Part shown: positions 1-6,928 of the stretch, in pieces | How the letters are laid out: each line of letters starts with the position of its first letter | Position numbering within the stretch: the stretch's first letter is position 1 | NCBI GenBank assembly: GCA_905236315.1 | Contig: CAJOPO010000096.1 | Span: forward strand, 1 to 12,965 | DNA: 12,965 nt | Direction: 5' to 3' | Origin: an uncultured Treponema sp. | Lineage (GTDB): Bacteria; Spirochaetota; Spirochaetia; Treponematales; Treponemataceae | Made by a program: the position numbers and the translations under genes | The notes under the pieces: generated by a model | Database searches by the model: none | What the model saw: only the letters and a program-made list of their open reading frames with translations | What the model was told of the DNA's origin: nothing

Positions 1-72
1 GCGCTATTATAGCGACTTACAACTCGCAGGAACCTCGAAAAACTTTCTGAAAGGGAGTTTTTCGAGGTTCCC
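1..72. repeat. Left copy of a 72-bp two-hairpin repeat (inverted partner at right edge)
   Basis: Bases 1-72 are the exact reverse complement of 12885-12956. The unit contains a 16-bp perfect hairpin (arms 29-44 and 56-71, 11-nt loop) whose arms include GGAACCTCGAAAAACT. A second hairpin has its arm GCGACTTACAA at 12-22; its other arm lies off the left edge but is visible in the right copy. There is no coding potential. The most economical reading is a dispersed palindromic intergenic repeat at which the sequence, or an assembly, ends. No transposase is seen, so a mobile origin is only inferred. Confidence 0.85.
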
Positions 73-107
73 TTTACACTTGCTTCACTATCTTTCATAA
101 AAAAATG

Positions 108-225
108 TACTATCTTTAGGGTGAAAAGGTATAACCTTTATGCCCTAAAGGTAGTACCTTCGCATGCAAAAGGTAGTACCTTCGTGCATAAAACATACTA
201 CCTTTTTTGTAAAAAGTAGTACCTT
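108..225. repeat. Cluster of AAGGT-type small palindromes
   Basis: The 13-base odd palindrome AAGGTAGTACCTT occurs at 148-160 and 170-182, inside a 16-base direct repeat (147-162 and 169-184). A sister palindrome, AAGGT-ATA-ACCTT, lies at 127-138. It sits at the tip of an imperfect hairpin with arms 108-121 and 143-156 (13 of 14 positions pair). A further pair, ACTACC and GTAGTACC, forms a third hairpin at about 196-221, just past the stop codon of the aldo/keto reductase. On the minus strand this last hairpin could act as that gene's terminator, but its T-tract is poor. The function of the cluster is unknown. Candidates are an array of operators for a dimeric repressor or a folded repeat element. 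Confidence 0.6.
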
Positions 226-1345
226 ATTCCATAGAGCGACATTCTTTTAGTAAAGAAATAATCTTTAAGTGCTGTGGGCAGGCACTTTCACACTGACCAC
301 ATTCTACACAATCAGAGGCTTTTCCTTTGTTTTGAGTGGCTATAGAATATTTTTGTTTTCCTTTATCAAAACTTTTGTTTTTATCTTCATCATTTCTTAC
401 AGCAAAAATTTCTGGAATAGGAATATTCATTGGGCAGCCGTCCGTACAATAATGACACGCTGTACAAGGAATAGAATTATCTTCATTTAGAGCTTCTTGC
501 ACTCTATGGATAACATCCTGCTCTTCTTTTGTAAGAGGCTTAAAATCTTTCATATAAGAAAGGTTATCCTTCATCTGTTCTATATTACTCATTCCAGAAA
601 GCACTGATATAATGCCGTCCATAGAAGCAACATAGCGTATTGCCCATGAAGCAAAAGACAAGGAAGGATTAGCTTCTTTAAATATATTTTGTACTTTAGG
701 AATGGGATTTGCTAAAGAGCCTCCTTTTACAGGCTCCATTACTGTAATAGAAACATTGTGCTTACGAGCAATTTCATAACAAGCCTTGCTTGCCACTCCA
801 GGATTATTCCAGTCGGCATAATTTATTTGCAACTGAACAAAGTCAACATCGGGGTGCAAGGTAAGCAATTCTTCTAATAAATCTGGGTCTGCATGAAAAG
901 AAAAGCCATAATACTTTATAAACCCTTTAGCCTTTTGCTCTTTTACAAAGTCCCAAATATGATATTCGTCATATTTTTTATAGTTATTGCGTTGAAGGGC
1001 GTGTAAAAGATAGTAGTCAAAATATCCCGCTCCTGTGCGTTCAAGGCTTGTAAAAAACTGCTGTTTTGCACTTTTTTCGTCATTGCACATCATCCAAGCA
1101 CATAGCTTAGTGCATAATGTATATTTATCACGAGGATAGCGGTCTACAAGGGCTTTTTTAGCAGCCTTTTCTGATTCCCCATTGTCATATACATAGGCAG
1201 TATCAAAATACGTGCCACCTGCATTTATAAATAAATCTACCATTTGGCTTGTTTGTTCAATGTCTATGCTTCCGTCTGCATTTTTTGGCAATCTCATCAA
1301 GCCAAAACCTAGTTTAAATACATTCTTTCCAAAATAATCAGCCAT
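224..1345 (-). CDS. Aldo/keto reductase with C-terminal double 4Fe-4S module
   Basis: A 373-residue protein. Residues 5-270 form an aldo/keto reductase TIM barrel with the family's catalytic tetrad visible as Asp48, Tyr53, Lys80 and His115. The C-terminal 80 residues carry two cysteine clusters, Cys294/297/300/304 and Cys346/349/352/356. Both follow the CxxCxxCxxxC(P) pattern of a 2[4Fe-4S] ferredoxin-like domain. This architecture is a known subfamily of cytosolic oxidoreductases, but the physiological substrate is generally not assigned, and none can be read here. The ATG is preceded by AAGGAG at normal spacing. The gene stands alone, divergent from the lipoprotein-radA unit, with the 1400-1481 hairpin between them. 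A link to the nearby rhamnose genes (for example lactaldehyde reduction) is not supported: the gene is far from them and lacks their operator. Confidence 0.9.
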   Translation of the reverse strand: MADYFGKNVFKLGFGLMRLPKNADGSIDIEQTSQMVDLFINAGGTYFDTAYVYDNGESEKAAKKALVDRYPRDKYTLCTKLCAWMMCNDEKSAKQQFFTSLERTGAGYFDYYLLHALQRNNYKKYDEYHIWDFVKEQKAKGFIKYYGFSFHADPDLLEELLTLHPDVDFVQLQINYADWNNPGVASKACYEIARKHNVSITVMEPVKGGSLANPIPKVQNIFKEANPSLSFASWAIRYVASMDGIISVLSGMSNIEQMKDNLSYMKDFKPLTKEEQDVIHRVQEALNEDNSIPCTACHYCTDGCPMNIPIPEIFAVRNDEDKNKSFDKGKQKYSIATQNKGKASDCVECGQCESACPQHLKIISLLKECRSME

Positions 1346-1399
1346 AAAATTCTCCTTAAATAATGAATTTATAATATAATAAAAAATTAGAATATAGAA

Positions 1400-1481
1400 G
1401 ATAGAATTTAGAGCTTAGAGCTTAGAGCTTAGAAAATAGTCGATAGTTCTAAGTTCTACTGTCTAAGTTCTAAATTCTATC
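1400..1481. repeat. Long imperfect hairpin of heptamer repeats
   Basis: Arms 1400-1434 and 1447-1481 pair at 30 of 35 positions around a 12-nt loop. The left arm contains three tandem GAGCTTA heptamers; the right arm carries degenerate TTCTAAG/TTCTAAA units. Related sequence (TAAATTCTAAGTTCTATCG and flanks) recurs at 4488-4520 in another intergenic region, so this is a dispersed repeat family rather than a unique structure. It lies between divergent genes, upstream of the promoters of both. It holds no gene. Confidence 0.65.
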
Positions 1482-1494
1482 GCCTTCCCTCCTA

Positions 1495-1524
1495 TTGCTT
1501 ACAAAGGTAAAATTAGGGTACACT
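1495..1524 (+). promoter_or_regulatory. Candidate promoter of the lipoprotein-radA unit
   Basis: TTGCTT at 1495-1500 and TACACT at 1519-1524 are separated by 18 bp. Both boxes are imperfect (3 of 6 and 4 of 6 matches to the sigma-70 consensus). Transcription would start near 1531, giving a leader of about 33 nt that includes the AGGAG at 1546-1550. It was chosen because it is the best-spaced pair between the hairpin at 1400-1481 and the start codon. Confidence 0.35.
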
Positions 1525-1563
1525 AAAGAAACACACTTACCTAATAGGAGTCTAAAACAATTC

Positions 1564-2568
1564 ATGAAAAAAACAACGTTTTATCTTACCACATTTATTT
1601 TTTGTTCTTTACTAGCCTTGTTTTCTTTTTCCTGTAGTACATTAAGCAATTTGTTTAGTGCGTCTCCAGAAATATCTTTACAAGACGTAGATATAAAATC
1701 CATTGACTTTGAAGGAATTACTTTCTCTTGTGACTATGCCATCTCTAACCCCTACCCTGTTGCCATAGATTTACAAGAGGTAGTGGCAAATATCATTTAT
1801 GAAGAAAACACTCTAACTAAAATAAACACTGACAATGGAGTTTCTATTGCAGCACAAGGGGAAAAGGCCAATAAACTTTCTTTTAAAGTTCCCTACGATT
1901 CTGTAATAGAGTTTGCAAAGTCTGTAGCAGGAAAAAAATCACTACCCTTTAAGGTTTCAGGTTCTGCTTCCCTAGATTTAAGCAATGTAACATCACTTAA
2001 AAACGCAGGCTCCCTAACACTTCCATTTACAAAAAAGTTTGATGTGCCAGTCTTTAAGCCAAACTTTTCTGTTTCTAATGTACAAGTGCAACTACCTACC
2101 TTAGAAAAACTAAGAAATTCACTGATTAATAGCGGAATGGGCTTAACAAAGGCCGTAAGCGTTGCTTCTTCTATTATGTCTAGTTCTGGCTTACCAGCTA
2201 ATACCTTTGATGGCATTGATTTAGACATAGATTTGCTTTTTGACTTAAACGTGGCAAATGAAGGAGATGCTTTATGGGAACTTGCTATAAATTCTTGCCA
2301 AATACAAACTAGCGCAGGCTCTATAGCAGATGCAGGAAGCGCAGATGGTTCTAGCACAACAATAAACTCTAGTGGAACAATTCCTATGAAAGCCTCTCTT
2401 AACACCTTGCAAGCGGGCGCATTTATTGTTCAAATGTTAAATAAAAGTGGCTCTAATCCTGTATTTACATTTGATAGCGGTTTGACTTTTGAGAATTTAC
2501 CTTATAAAAAAGCTTTACCACTAGCATACTCTTATGAGATTCCACTTTCACAAATAACAAGAAAGTAA
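1564..2568 (+). CDS. Lipoprotein with LEA14/WHy-like domains
   Basis: The predicted product is 334 residues. The N-terminus is a lipoprotein signal peptide: two lysines, a hydrophobic stretch at residues 6-20, then a relaxed lipobox (SFS-Cys24) of the kind accepted in spirochaetes. Residues 35-130 match the LEA_2/WHy pattern (DIKSIDFEGITFSCDYAISN, then NPYP), an immunoglobulin-like fold found in bacterial lipoproteins. A second region at about 205-325 (DLDIDLLFDLNVANEG) looks like a diverged second copy of the same fold. I start at the ATG at 1564, since it places the signal peptide at the N-terminus. The open frame continues upstream to a TTG, but that stretch runs through the candidate promoter. 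The AGGAG is unusually far away (13 nt). The next gene starts one base after the stop. The cellular role is unknown. Confidence 0.85.
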   Translation: MKKTTFYLTTFIFCSLLALFSFSCSTLSNLFSASPEISLQDVDIKSIDFEGITFSCDYAISNPYPVAIDLQEVVANIIYEENTLTKINTDNGVSIAAQGEKANKLSFKVPYDSVIEFAKSVAGKKSLPFKVSGSASLDLSNVTSLKNAGSLTLPFTKKFDVPVFKPNFSVSNVQVQLPTLEKLRNSLINSGMGLTKAVSVASSIMSSSGLPANTFDGIDLDIDLLFDLNVANEGDALWELAINSCQIQTSAGSIADAGSADGSSTTINSSGTIPMKASLNTLQAGAFIVQMLNKSGSNPVFTFDSGLTFENLPYKKALPLAYSYEIPLSQITRK

Positions 2569-2569
2569 T

Positions 2570-2944
2570 ATGCAAAAACTGCCTTTTAAGCCCATAGATT
2601 ATGCTCTTATACTTATATTTATCCTTATAATAATAGCAAGCATTTTACTTTTACCTAAGAGTAAGGGGGAAAGCAAAATGCTCGTTGCAGGAAGTCCTAA
2701 GGGAGAATATATTTATTCCATGTCGCAAAATGGACTTTATAGCATAGAAGGCGTTTTAGGCATATCTATTATACAGATAGAAGATGGACAGGCGTGGTTT
2801 GTTGATTCCCCCTGCCCTAACAAAACTTGTGTGCAAAGCGGACGCATTTCTAATAATGGGGACTGGGCAGCCTGCCTACCTAATGATGTCTTTATCCGCA
2901 TAGAAGAATCTTCTTCTGCACAAATGGACGCAACAGCATTTTAG
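2570..2944 (+). CDS. NusG domain II (NGN-II type) membrane-anchored protein
   Basis: 124 residues. A single membrane segment at about residues 11-29 is followed by a short basic stretch (KSKGESK) and an extracytoplasmic domain. The domain shows the cysteine signature of the NusG_II family (CPNKTCV at about 82-88, then a Gly-Trp region and CLPN near 103-106) and ends in a beta strand (VFIRIE). Such proteins contain only the accessory domain II of NusG, not the transcription-factor NGN and KOW parts, so this is not the elongation factor. Their role is poorly defined. The gene begins 1 nt after the lipoprotein stop and ends 9 nt before radA, so co-transcription is nearly certain. The paired cysteines suggest a disulfide or ligand site outside the cytoplasm, which is inference. 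Confidence 0.8.
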   Translation: MQKLPFKPIDYALILIFILIIIASILLLPKSKGESKMLVAGSPKGEYIYSMSQNGLYSIEGVLGISIIQIEDGQAWFVDSPCPNKTCVQSGRISNNGDWAACLPNDVFIRIEESSSAQMDATAF

Positions 2945-2953
2945 GAAAGAATA

Positions 2954-4333
2954 ATGGCAAAAAAGAAGGGTTCCGTTGTATATAAATGTTCTTCATGTGG
3001 ATATACACAGCCAGGCTGGCTTGGTCGCTGCCCAAATTGTGGAGAGTGGAATAGTTTACAAGAATACATTGTAGATAATGCAGCCCCTTCTCATTCCTTA
3101 AACGCTGATGGCACTGCACTTAAGATAAAACCTGTGCCCATGAGAACCGTAGATGTTCAAAATGAAAATAGACTATCCACTGGAGATAGCGAGTTTGATA
3201 GGGTTCTAGGGGGAACAGATGGCTTTTATGGAGCAACAAAAAGAAGCGCAATCCTCTTAGGAGGAGAGCCTGGCATTGGAAAATCTACATTGCTTATACA
3301 AACTGCAGCAAGGGTCTTTGCCACGCTACCTAAAGGTAAATCGAGGGTACTTTATGTTTCGGGAGAAGAATCTGCAAGCCAAATAAAAGGAAGGGCAGTT
3401 CGTCTAGGCCTAAAGACTGATGACATAGAAATACTTTGCACCTTACGCTTAGAAGATATTTTAGACGCATTAGATAGCCTTTCTCCCATACTTGTAATAA
3501 TAGACTCCATTCAGACAGTATATTCTGCACAAGCGGGAATTGTTCCAGGAACTGTAAATCAGCTAAAATATTGTGCTAACGAACTTATTAGCTGGGTAAA
3601 GGAGAGGGATAGTATTCTTTTTATGACAGCCCATGTAACAAAGGACGGAACTATTGCAGGGCCAAAGAGTCTTGAACACATGGTTGATACAGTTATTTCT
3701 TTTGAGCGAAATTCTGATGAAGTAAGATTTTTGCGCGCAACTAAAAACAGATTTGGTTCTATAGATGAACTGGGGATTTTTCAAATGGATAGAGATGGAT
3801 TAAAACCCATTGCAGACCCTAGTTCCCTATTTATTACACGACGCACTCATAATACACCTGCGGGGGTGGCCTGCGTGGCGGTTTTTGAAGGAAGCCGTGT
3901 ATTCGCTGTAGAAATCCAAGCATTAACGGTTTCTGCAAAGGCTTCTATGAATAGGGTGTATTCAGATAAGATTGATTCTGCTAGAGTGAGCCGTGTAGCA
4001 GCTGTTTTAGAAAAGAGAGTTGGCATAAAATTTAGCGACCAAGATTTATATATAAACGTGGCAGGGGGAGTGCGCCTTACAGAAAGCGCAATAGACGCAG
4101 CCTTAGGAGCAGCCCTTTATTCTGCAAGAACGGATATAGCACTACCCGAAAAAACTATAATTATGGGGGAGCTTAGTCTTGCAGGAGAGGTAAGACCTGT
4201 GAGCAAACTAAAGCAGCGCGTAAAAGCCTCTAAAGAACTAGGCTTTACAAATATCATTGTACCAGATAAGGCTCCTGGTACAAAAAATATAGAAACCGTA
4301 AATGAACTTATAAAGGCTTTGTTTAGTAAATGA
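2954..4333 (+). CDS. radA: DNA repair protein RadA (Sms)
   Basis: 459 residues, the usual length for RadA. Domains in order: an N-terminal C4 zinc finger (Cys12, Cys15, Cys26, Cys29); a RecA-like ATPase with Walker A GGEPGIGKST at 103-112 and a Walker B strand ending at Asp184; the RadA-specific KNRFG motif at 264-268; and a C-terminal Lon-protease-like domain (about 310-455) without protease function. In other bacteria RadA is a hexameric helicase that drives branch migration during recombinational repair and transformation. Between FDRVLGG and the Walker A motif the segment TDGFYGATKRS is a few residues longer than in the E. coli protein. AGGAAAGA precedes the ATG at good spacing. It is the last gene of a three-gene unit whose other members are envelope proteins, so the grouping is probably organisational rather than functional. 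Confidence 0.97.
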   Translation: MAKKKGSVVYKCSSCGYTQPGWLGRCPNCGEWNSLQEYIVDNAAPSHSLNADGTALKIKPVPMRTVDVQNENRLSTGDSEFDRVLGGTDGFYGATKRSAILLGGEPGIGKSTLLIQTAARVFATLPKGKSRVLYVSGEESASQIKGRAVRLGLKTDDIEILCTLRLEDILDALDSLSPILVIIDSIQTVYSAQAGIVPGTVNQLKYCANELISWVKERDSILFMTAHVTKDGTIAGPKSLEHMVDTVISFERNSDEVRFLRATKNRFGSIDELGIFQMDRDGLKPIADPSSLFITRRTHNTPAGVACVAVFEGSRVFAVEIQALTVSAKASMNRVYSDKIDSARVSRVAAVLEKRVGIKFSDQDLYINVAGGVRLTESAIDAALGAALYSARTDIALPEKTIIMGELSLAGEVRPVSKLKQRVKASKELGFTNIIVPDKAPGTKNIETVNELIKALFSK

Positions 4334-4364
4334 ACGTTACCATATATTAGTATTATTTGTCATG

Positions 4365-4390
4365 TCATGCCGAACTAGTTTCTGAAATCT
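4365..4390. repeat. Degenerate palindromic intergenic repeat
   Basis: The stretch begins TCATGCCGAACTAGTTTC and ends TGAAATCT. It has the general form of palindromic intergenic repeats in which GCCGAA pairs with a downstream TTCGGC, but here the downstream arm has degraded to TTCTGAAA. An 8-bp palindrome, AACTAGTT, forms its centre. It lies 31 bp past the radA stop. Comparison with a repeat family is from general memory, so treat it as tentative. Confidence 0.35.
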
Positions 4391-4410
4391 TTAAATGTCT
4401 CATGTACAGA

Positions 4411-4444
4411 TGTATACACGTACCACATACCAACGTGTACACGT
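4411..4444. repeat. Paired palindromes TGTATACA and ACGTGTACACGT
   Basis: ACGTGTACACGT at 4433-4444 is a perfect 12-bp palindrome. TGTATACA at 4411-4418 is an 8-bp palindrome. The two also pair with each other: TACACGT at 4415-4421 and ACGTGTA at 4433-4439 form a 7-bp stem with an 11-nt loop. The structure lies in the 196-bp gene-free gap between the convergent radA and rhaD genes. There is no T-tract, so it is not a standard terminator. The rest of the gap holds only the repeats at 4365-4390 and 4488-4520. Confidence 0.45.
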
Positions 4445-4487
4445 CGGTCATTGGTTCATTTGCATATATTTTGTAACACTACTAATT

Positions 4488-4520
4488 CCTAAATTCTAAG
4501 TTCTATCGTCTAAACTCTAA
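4488..4520. repeat. Second copy of the TTCTAAG-type heptamer repeat
   Basis: This stretch is made of TAAATTCTAAG and TTCTATCGTCTAA, the same units as the right arm of the hairpin at 1400-1481. Only one arm is present here. It abuts the 3' end of rhaD and contains no gene. Confidence 0.5.
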
Positions 4521-4529
4521 CCACTCCCT

Positions 4530-5366
4530 TTACCATTCCTTTTGGTATAAAAATCTTTCTGGTAGCTCTACTTTAAAGTCTTTTGCAAGCTGCCTAAAGC
4601 CATCTGGCTCTATGGTTTGTAGTTTACGAGGATTCATAGAGTAAACCTTTACTAAAATCTCTGCGGCTTTTTCTATAGTGTGCATTAAACCAAAGGTAAG
4701 GTCAAAGTCTTCACCAGAACAGAAAAGCCCATGATGCGCCCATATAGCAGCATCATAAGTCTTCATTAATTCACTTGTAGCCACAGCAATATCTCGACCA
4801 CCAGGAACCATCCATGGAACTACACCTATTCCGTCAGGGAAAACAACAGGACACTCTGTAGCAGATTCCCATAACTCACGAGTAAATACTTCATCTTTTA
4901 GAGGAAGCACAAAAGTGAGGGCTATAATATTAGTGCAGTGTGCATGATATATAACGCGATGTTTACCACCAGAAACTTCCTTTTTTATCTCATGATTCAT
5001 AAGATGTGTTGGAAGTTCGCTTGTAGGTCTTCCTCCATTGCACAATCCCCAGCGAATACGATAATTTTCTCCCTTATTGTCTTCTAATTCAACTATACAA
5101 ATATTTTCTTCTGGAGCGCAAGCTACATTGCGCATATATTTACCACTGCCACTTACAAGAAAGAACTCGCCTGTAAGTTTTGGAACGGAGGTTCCTATAG
5201 GACACCATTCATTTTTACTAGAAAATTCACTTTCTACTTCTTTTATTTCTTCTGGTTTTATGCGATAAGAAAAGTTGCCACCGTTACGTTCATGCCAACC
5301 TTGTTCCCAACCATCATTGCACATACGAATAAAACCTTTTACAAATTTAGCCTCTGTTACGTTCAT
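4530..5366 (-). CDS. rhaD: L-rhamnulose-1-phosphate aldolase
   Basis: 278 residues; the E. coli enzyme has 274. It is a class II (metal-dependent) aldolase that splits L-rhamnulose 1-phosphate into dihydroxyacetone phosphate and L-lactaldehyde in the cytoplasm. The catalytic Glu117 (SELPTH), the zinc ligands His141 and His143 (YHAHC) and His212 (WAHHG) are all visible at the same numbers as in E. coli. The phosphate-site glycine run (NGGNFS, VSGSG) is also present. The start codon overlaps the last codon of rhaB by four bases (ATGA), with a strong AAGGAG of its own. Even though the upstream rhaB frame is broken, translation of rhaD need not be abolished. It appears intact, the only undamaged enzyme gene of the cluster. 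Confidence 0.95.
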   Translation of the reverse strand: MNVTEAKFVKGFIRMCNDGWEQGWHERNGGNFSYRIKPEEIKEVESEFSSKNEWCPIGTSVPKLTGEFFLVSGSGKYMRNVACAPEENICIVELEDNKGENYRIRWGLCNGGRPTSELPTHLMNHEIKKEVSGGKHRVIYHAHCTNIIALTFVLPLKDEVFTRELWESATECPVVFPDGIGVVPWMVPGGRDIAVATSELMKTYDAAIWAHHGLFCSGEDFDLTFGLMHTIEKAAEILVKVYSMNPRKLQTIEPDGFRQLAKDFKVELPERFLYQKEW

Positions 5367-6849
5367 TTACATCTCCTTAGCCACTCAGATTTATATTCTT
5401 TATATTCTAAGTCTTTTATAGCATTTATAAGTTTATAATTAATATTTATATTATTTGTTATATCTTGCATATTGTTATTCATTGCAATTTTAGCACTCAA
5501 AGCCGCTCCAAAAGATGTGGCTTCTGCAATATCTGTAAGATATACATTATTATTACAAAAGATTGTAGCTAGCAATTCATTATATAGTTTATTTTTACGA
5601 AAGCCTCCCTCTGTATAAATATTAGCGTTTCCAATTTCACATCTAAAAAAAGCATTTCGCTTTGAAAAGCTAGAGATAAATCTAAGGCTGCAAAAAAGTT
5701 TTCTCTATCACGTAAAATTGCAGGCACATTTTTGCCACTTTGAATATCTTCTAAAGGAAAGAATTCTCCCCCTTGCCAAATACCAGCCCTGCTTTTTGGG
5801 AACTGACCACTTCCTTTCACAACTTCTGGTATAATAAAGACATCTTTTTTAGCACAAATATCTTTTAGAGCCTGTTCTGTAGAAGAAGGATAATCACTAG
5901 TATTGCACTCTCTTTGCCACAATTTTACATAGGTATCTGCTTCTAAGCCCCCTAAAAATATGGCGGTTTTAACTGGGGTATCAAGAGCACTGCGATTATA
6001 GAAAACAATCTTTCCTTCATCATCGCTGTTAAGTTCAATGCTCTGCCTATTGTACATGGCAACGCACCAAGTACCCGTTGAATTTAATATAAAATCTTTA
6101 TTTTCATTTTTTATAAGATAGGGCAAAAGGGAAGCATTAGAGTGTAAGCCCACAGTTACTAAAACGTCTTCTTTTAGGGATAATTCTTTAGCAAGCTCTG
6201 TCTTTACACAACCTAAAAATGAGCAAGTAGGTTTTACATCTGGCAATAAAGACCTTATTCCAAGTTTGTCTGCAACAAATGAATAACTTCCCTCTTTGTG
6301 ATTCCATAAATATGTATGGCAAGCCATAAAAGTTGGTTCACTAGCAAACTTTCCTGTAAAAAGATATGCCAAATATTGAGGATAGTTTAATAAAGTATTC
6401 ACATTTTTAAACTCGTTTGGATATTGCTTTTGTGCAAAGTAAATTCCCTTTGCCATATTTATCATTGCAGAAAAGGAAGGAGTACAAGTTTTAGTTTGCA
6501 ATTCTATAGGACTACCACAAAGTTTATAAAAGTCATTTTCTAAACTTTCTGATATTTGGTATGTATACATCACGCAAGGAATACACGGCTCCCCATTTTT
6601 ATCTATTCCAACAAAGGTTGCTCCGTGTGTAGTGATGGAAATAGCTTTTACAGGGTATTTTTTAGCAAAGTGGCTAATGCTTTCTTTAAACCATTCCCAC
6701 ATGTCCTTTATATTATGAGTGGGTATGCCATCTATAAGAACGGCTTCAAAACTTTTATAAACGGCATCCTGCTGTACAAGGTTCTGGTCATAAACCACTA
6801 CCTTTTTATTTGTCATACCAATGTCTATAACTATAATTGCATAATCCAT
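5363..6849 (-). pseudogene. rhaB: Rhamnulokinase (FGGY family), frameshifted
   Basis: The first 400 or so codons read as an FGGY kinase, which would phosphorylate L-rhamnulose at O1 with ATP. Visible motifs are the phosphate-1 motif DIGMTNKK (residues 9-16), THGATFV (74-80) and the phosphate-2 motif STGTW (257-261). The frame is lost in a run of seven T (minus strand; A7 at 5645-5651 on plus). After it, the family's C-terminal signature EIGNANIYTEGGF continues one frame over and runs to a stop at 5363. Adding one T restores a 495-residue protein. As it stands translation ends at 5569 with a wrong tail. A second oddity is that the segment GLHSNAS (His236) lacks the Asp expected right after the His, the family's catalytic base. 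I start at the ATG at 6849, since longer versions run back through the control region. It is the first gene of a rhaB-rhaD unit. Confidence 0.85.
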
Positions 6850-6882
6850 ATCTTTAATATAGAAAATTAACGCTACTTTTGC

Positions 6883-6921
6883 CTTGACGTAAAAATCAAT
6901 TATTAGCATAATTACGTCAAG
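6883..6921. promoter_or_regulatory. Rhamnose operator: 10-bp inverted repeat between rhaB and regulator gene
   Basis: CTTGACGTAA at 6883-6892 and TTACGTCAAG at 6912-6921 are perfect inverted arms separated by 19 bp. In E. coli, RhaS and RhaR bind inverted repeats of 17-bp half-sites separated by about 16 bp, so the geometry fits an AraC-family dimer. The right half-site, read toward rhaB, also occurs upstream of rhaA (see 9146-9168). The operator lies 34 bp from the rhaB start codon and 7 bp from the regulator's start codon, placing it where it could activate rhaBD and repress or tune the regulator. The binding protein is inferred to be the product of the gene at 6929. Confidence 0.75.
6884..6912 (+). 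promoter_or_regulatory. Promoter of the AraC-family regulator gene
   Basis: TTGACG (6884-6889), a 17-bp spacer and CATAAT (6907-6912) form a near-consensus sigma-70 promoter, each box matching 5 of 6. Transcription would start near 6919, leaving a leader of only about 10 nt, without a clear Shine-Dalgarno. The -35 box is inside the left operator arm and the -10 touches the right arm, so bound regulator would be expected to block it. Confidence 0.65.
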
Positions 6922-6928
6922 ATTTCTT

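Noticed and set aside
147..184. CRISPR array
   Set aside because: Only two short direct repeats with a six-base gap, no spacers and no cas genes.
1495..1563. Upstream TTG start for the lipoprotein
   Set aside because: It would bury the signal peptide 23 residues inside and overlap the candidate promoter.
1893..2405. Minus-strand 170-residue reading frame
   Set aside because: Antisense shadow of the lipoprotein gene, without a ribosome site or recognisable domain.
5363..5575. Separate small gene of 70 residues upstream of rhaD
   Set aside because: Its sequence is the continuation of the FGGY kinase C-terminus after the frameshift, and the apparent start is an internal TTG.
5640..5660. Programmed ribosomal frameshift in rhaB
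   Set aside because: No stimulatory structure or known need for two products in FGGY kinases. A mutated or misread homopolymer is simpler, though slippage is left open in the findings.
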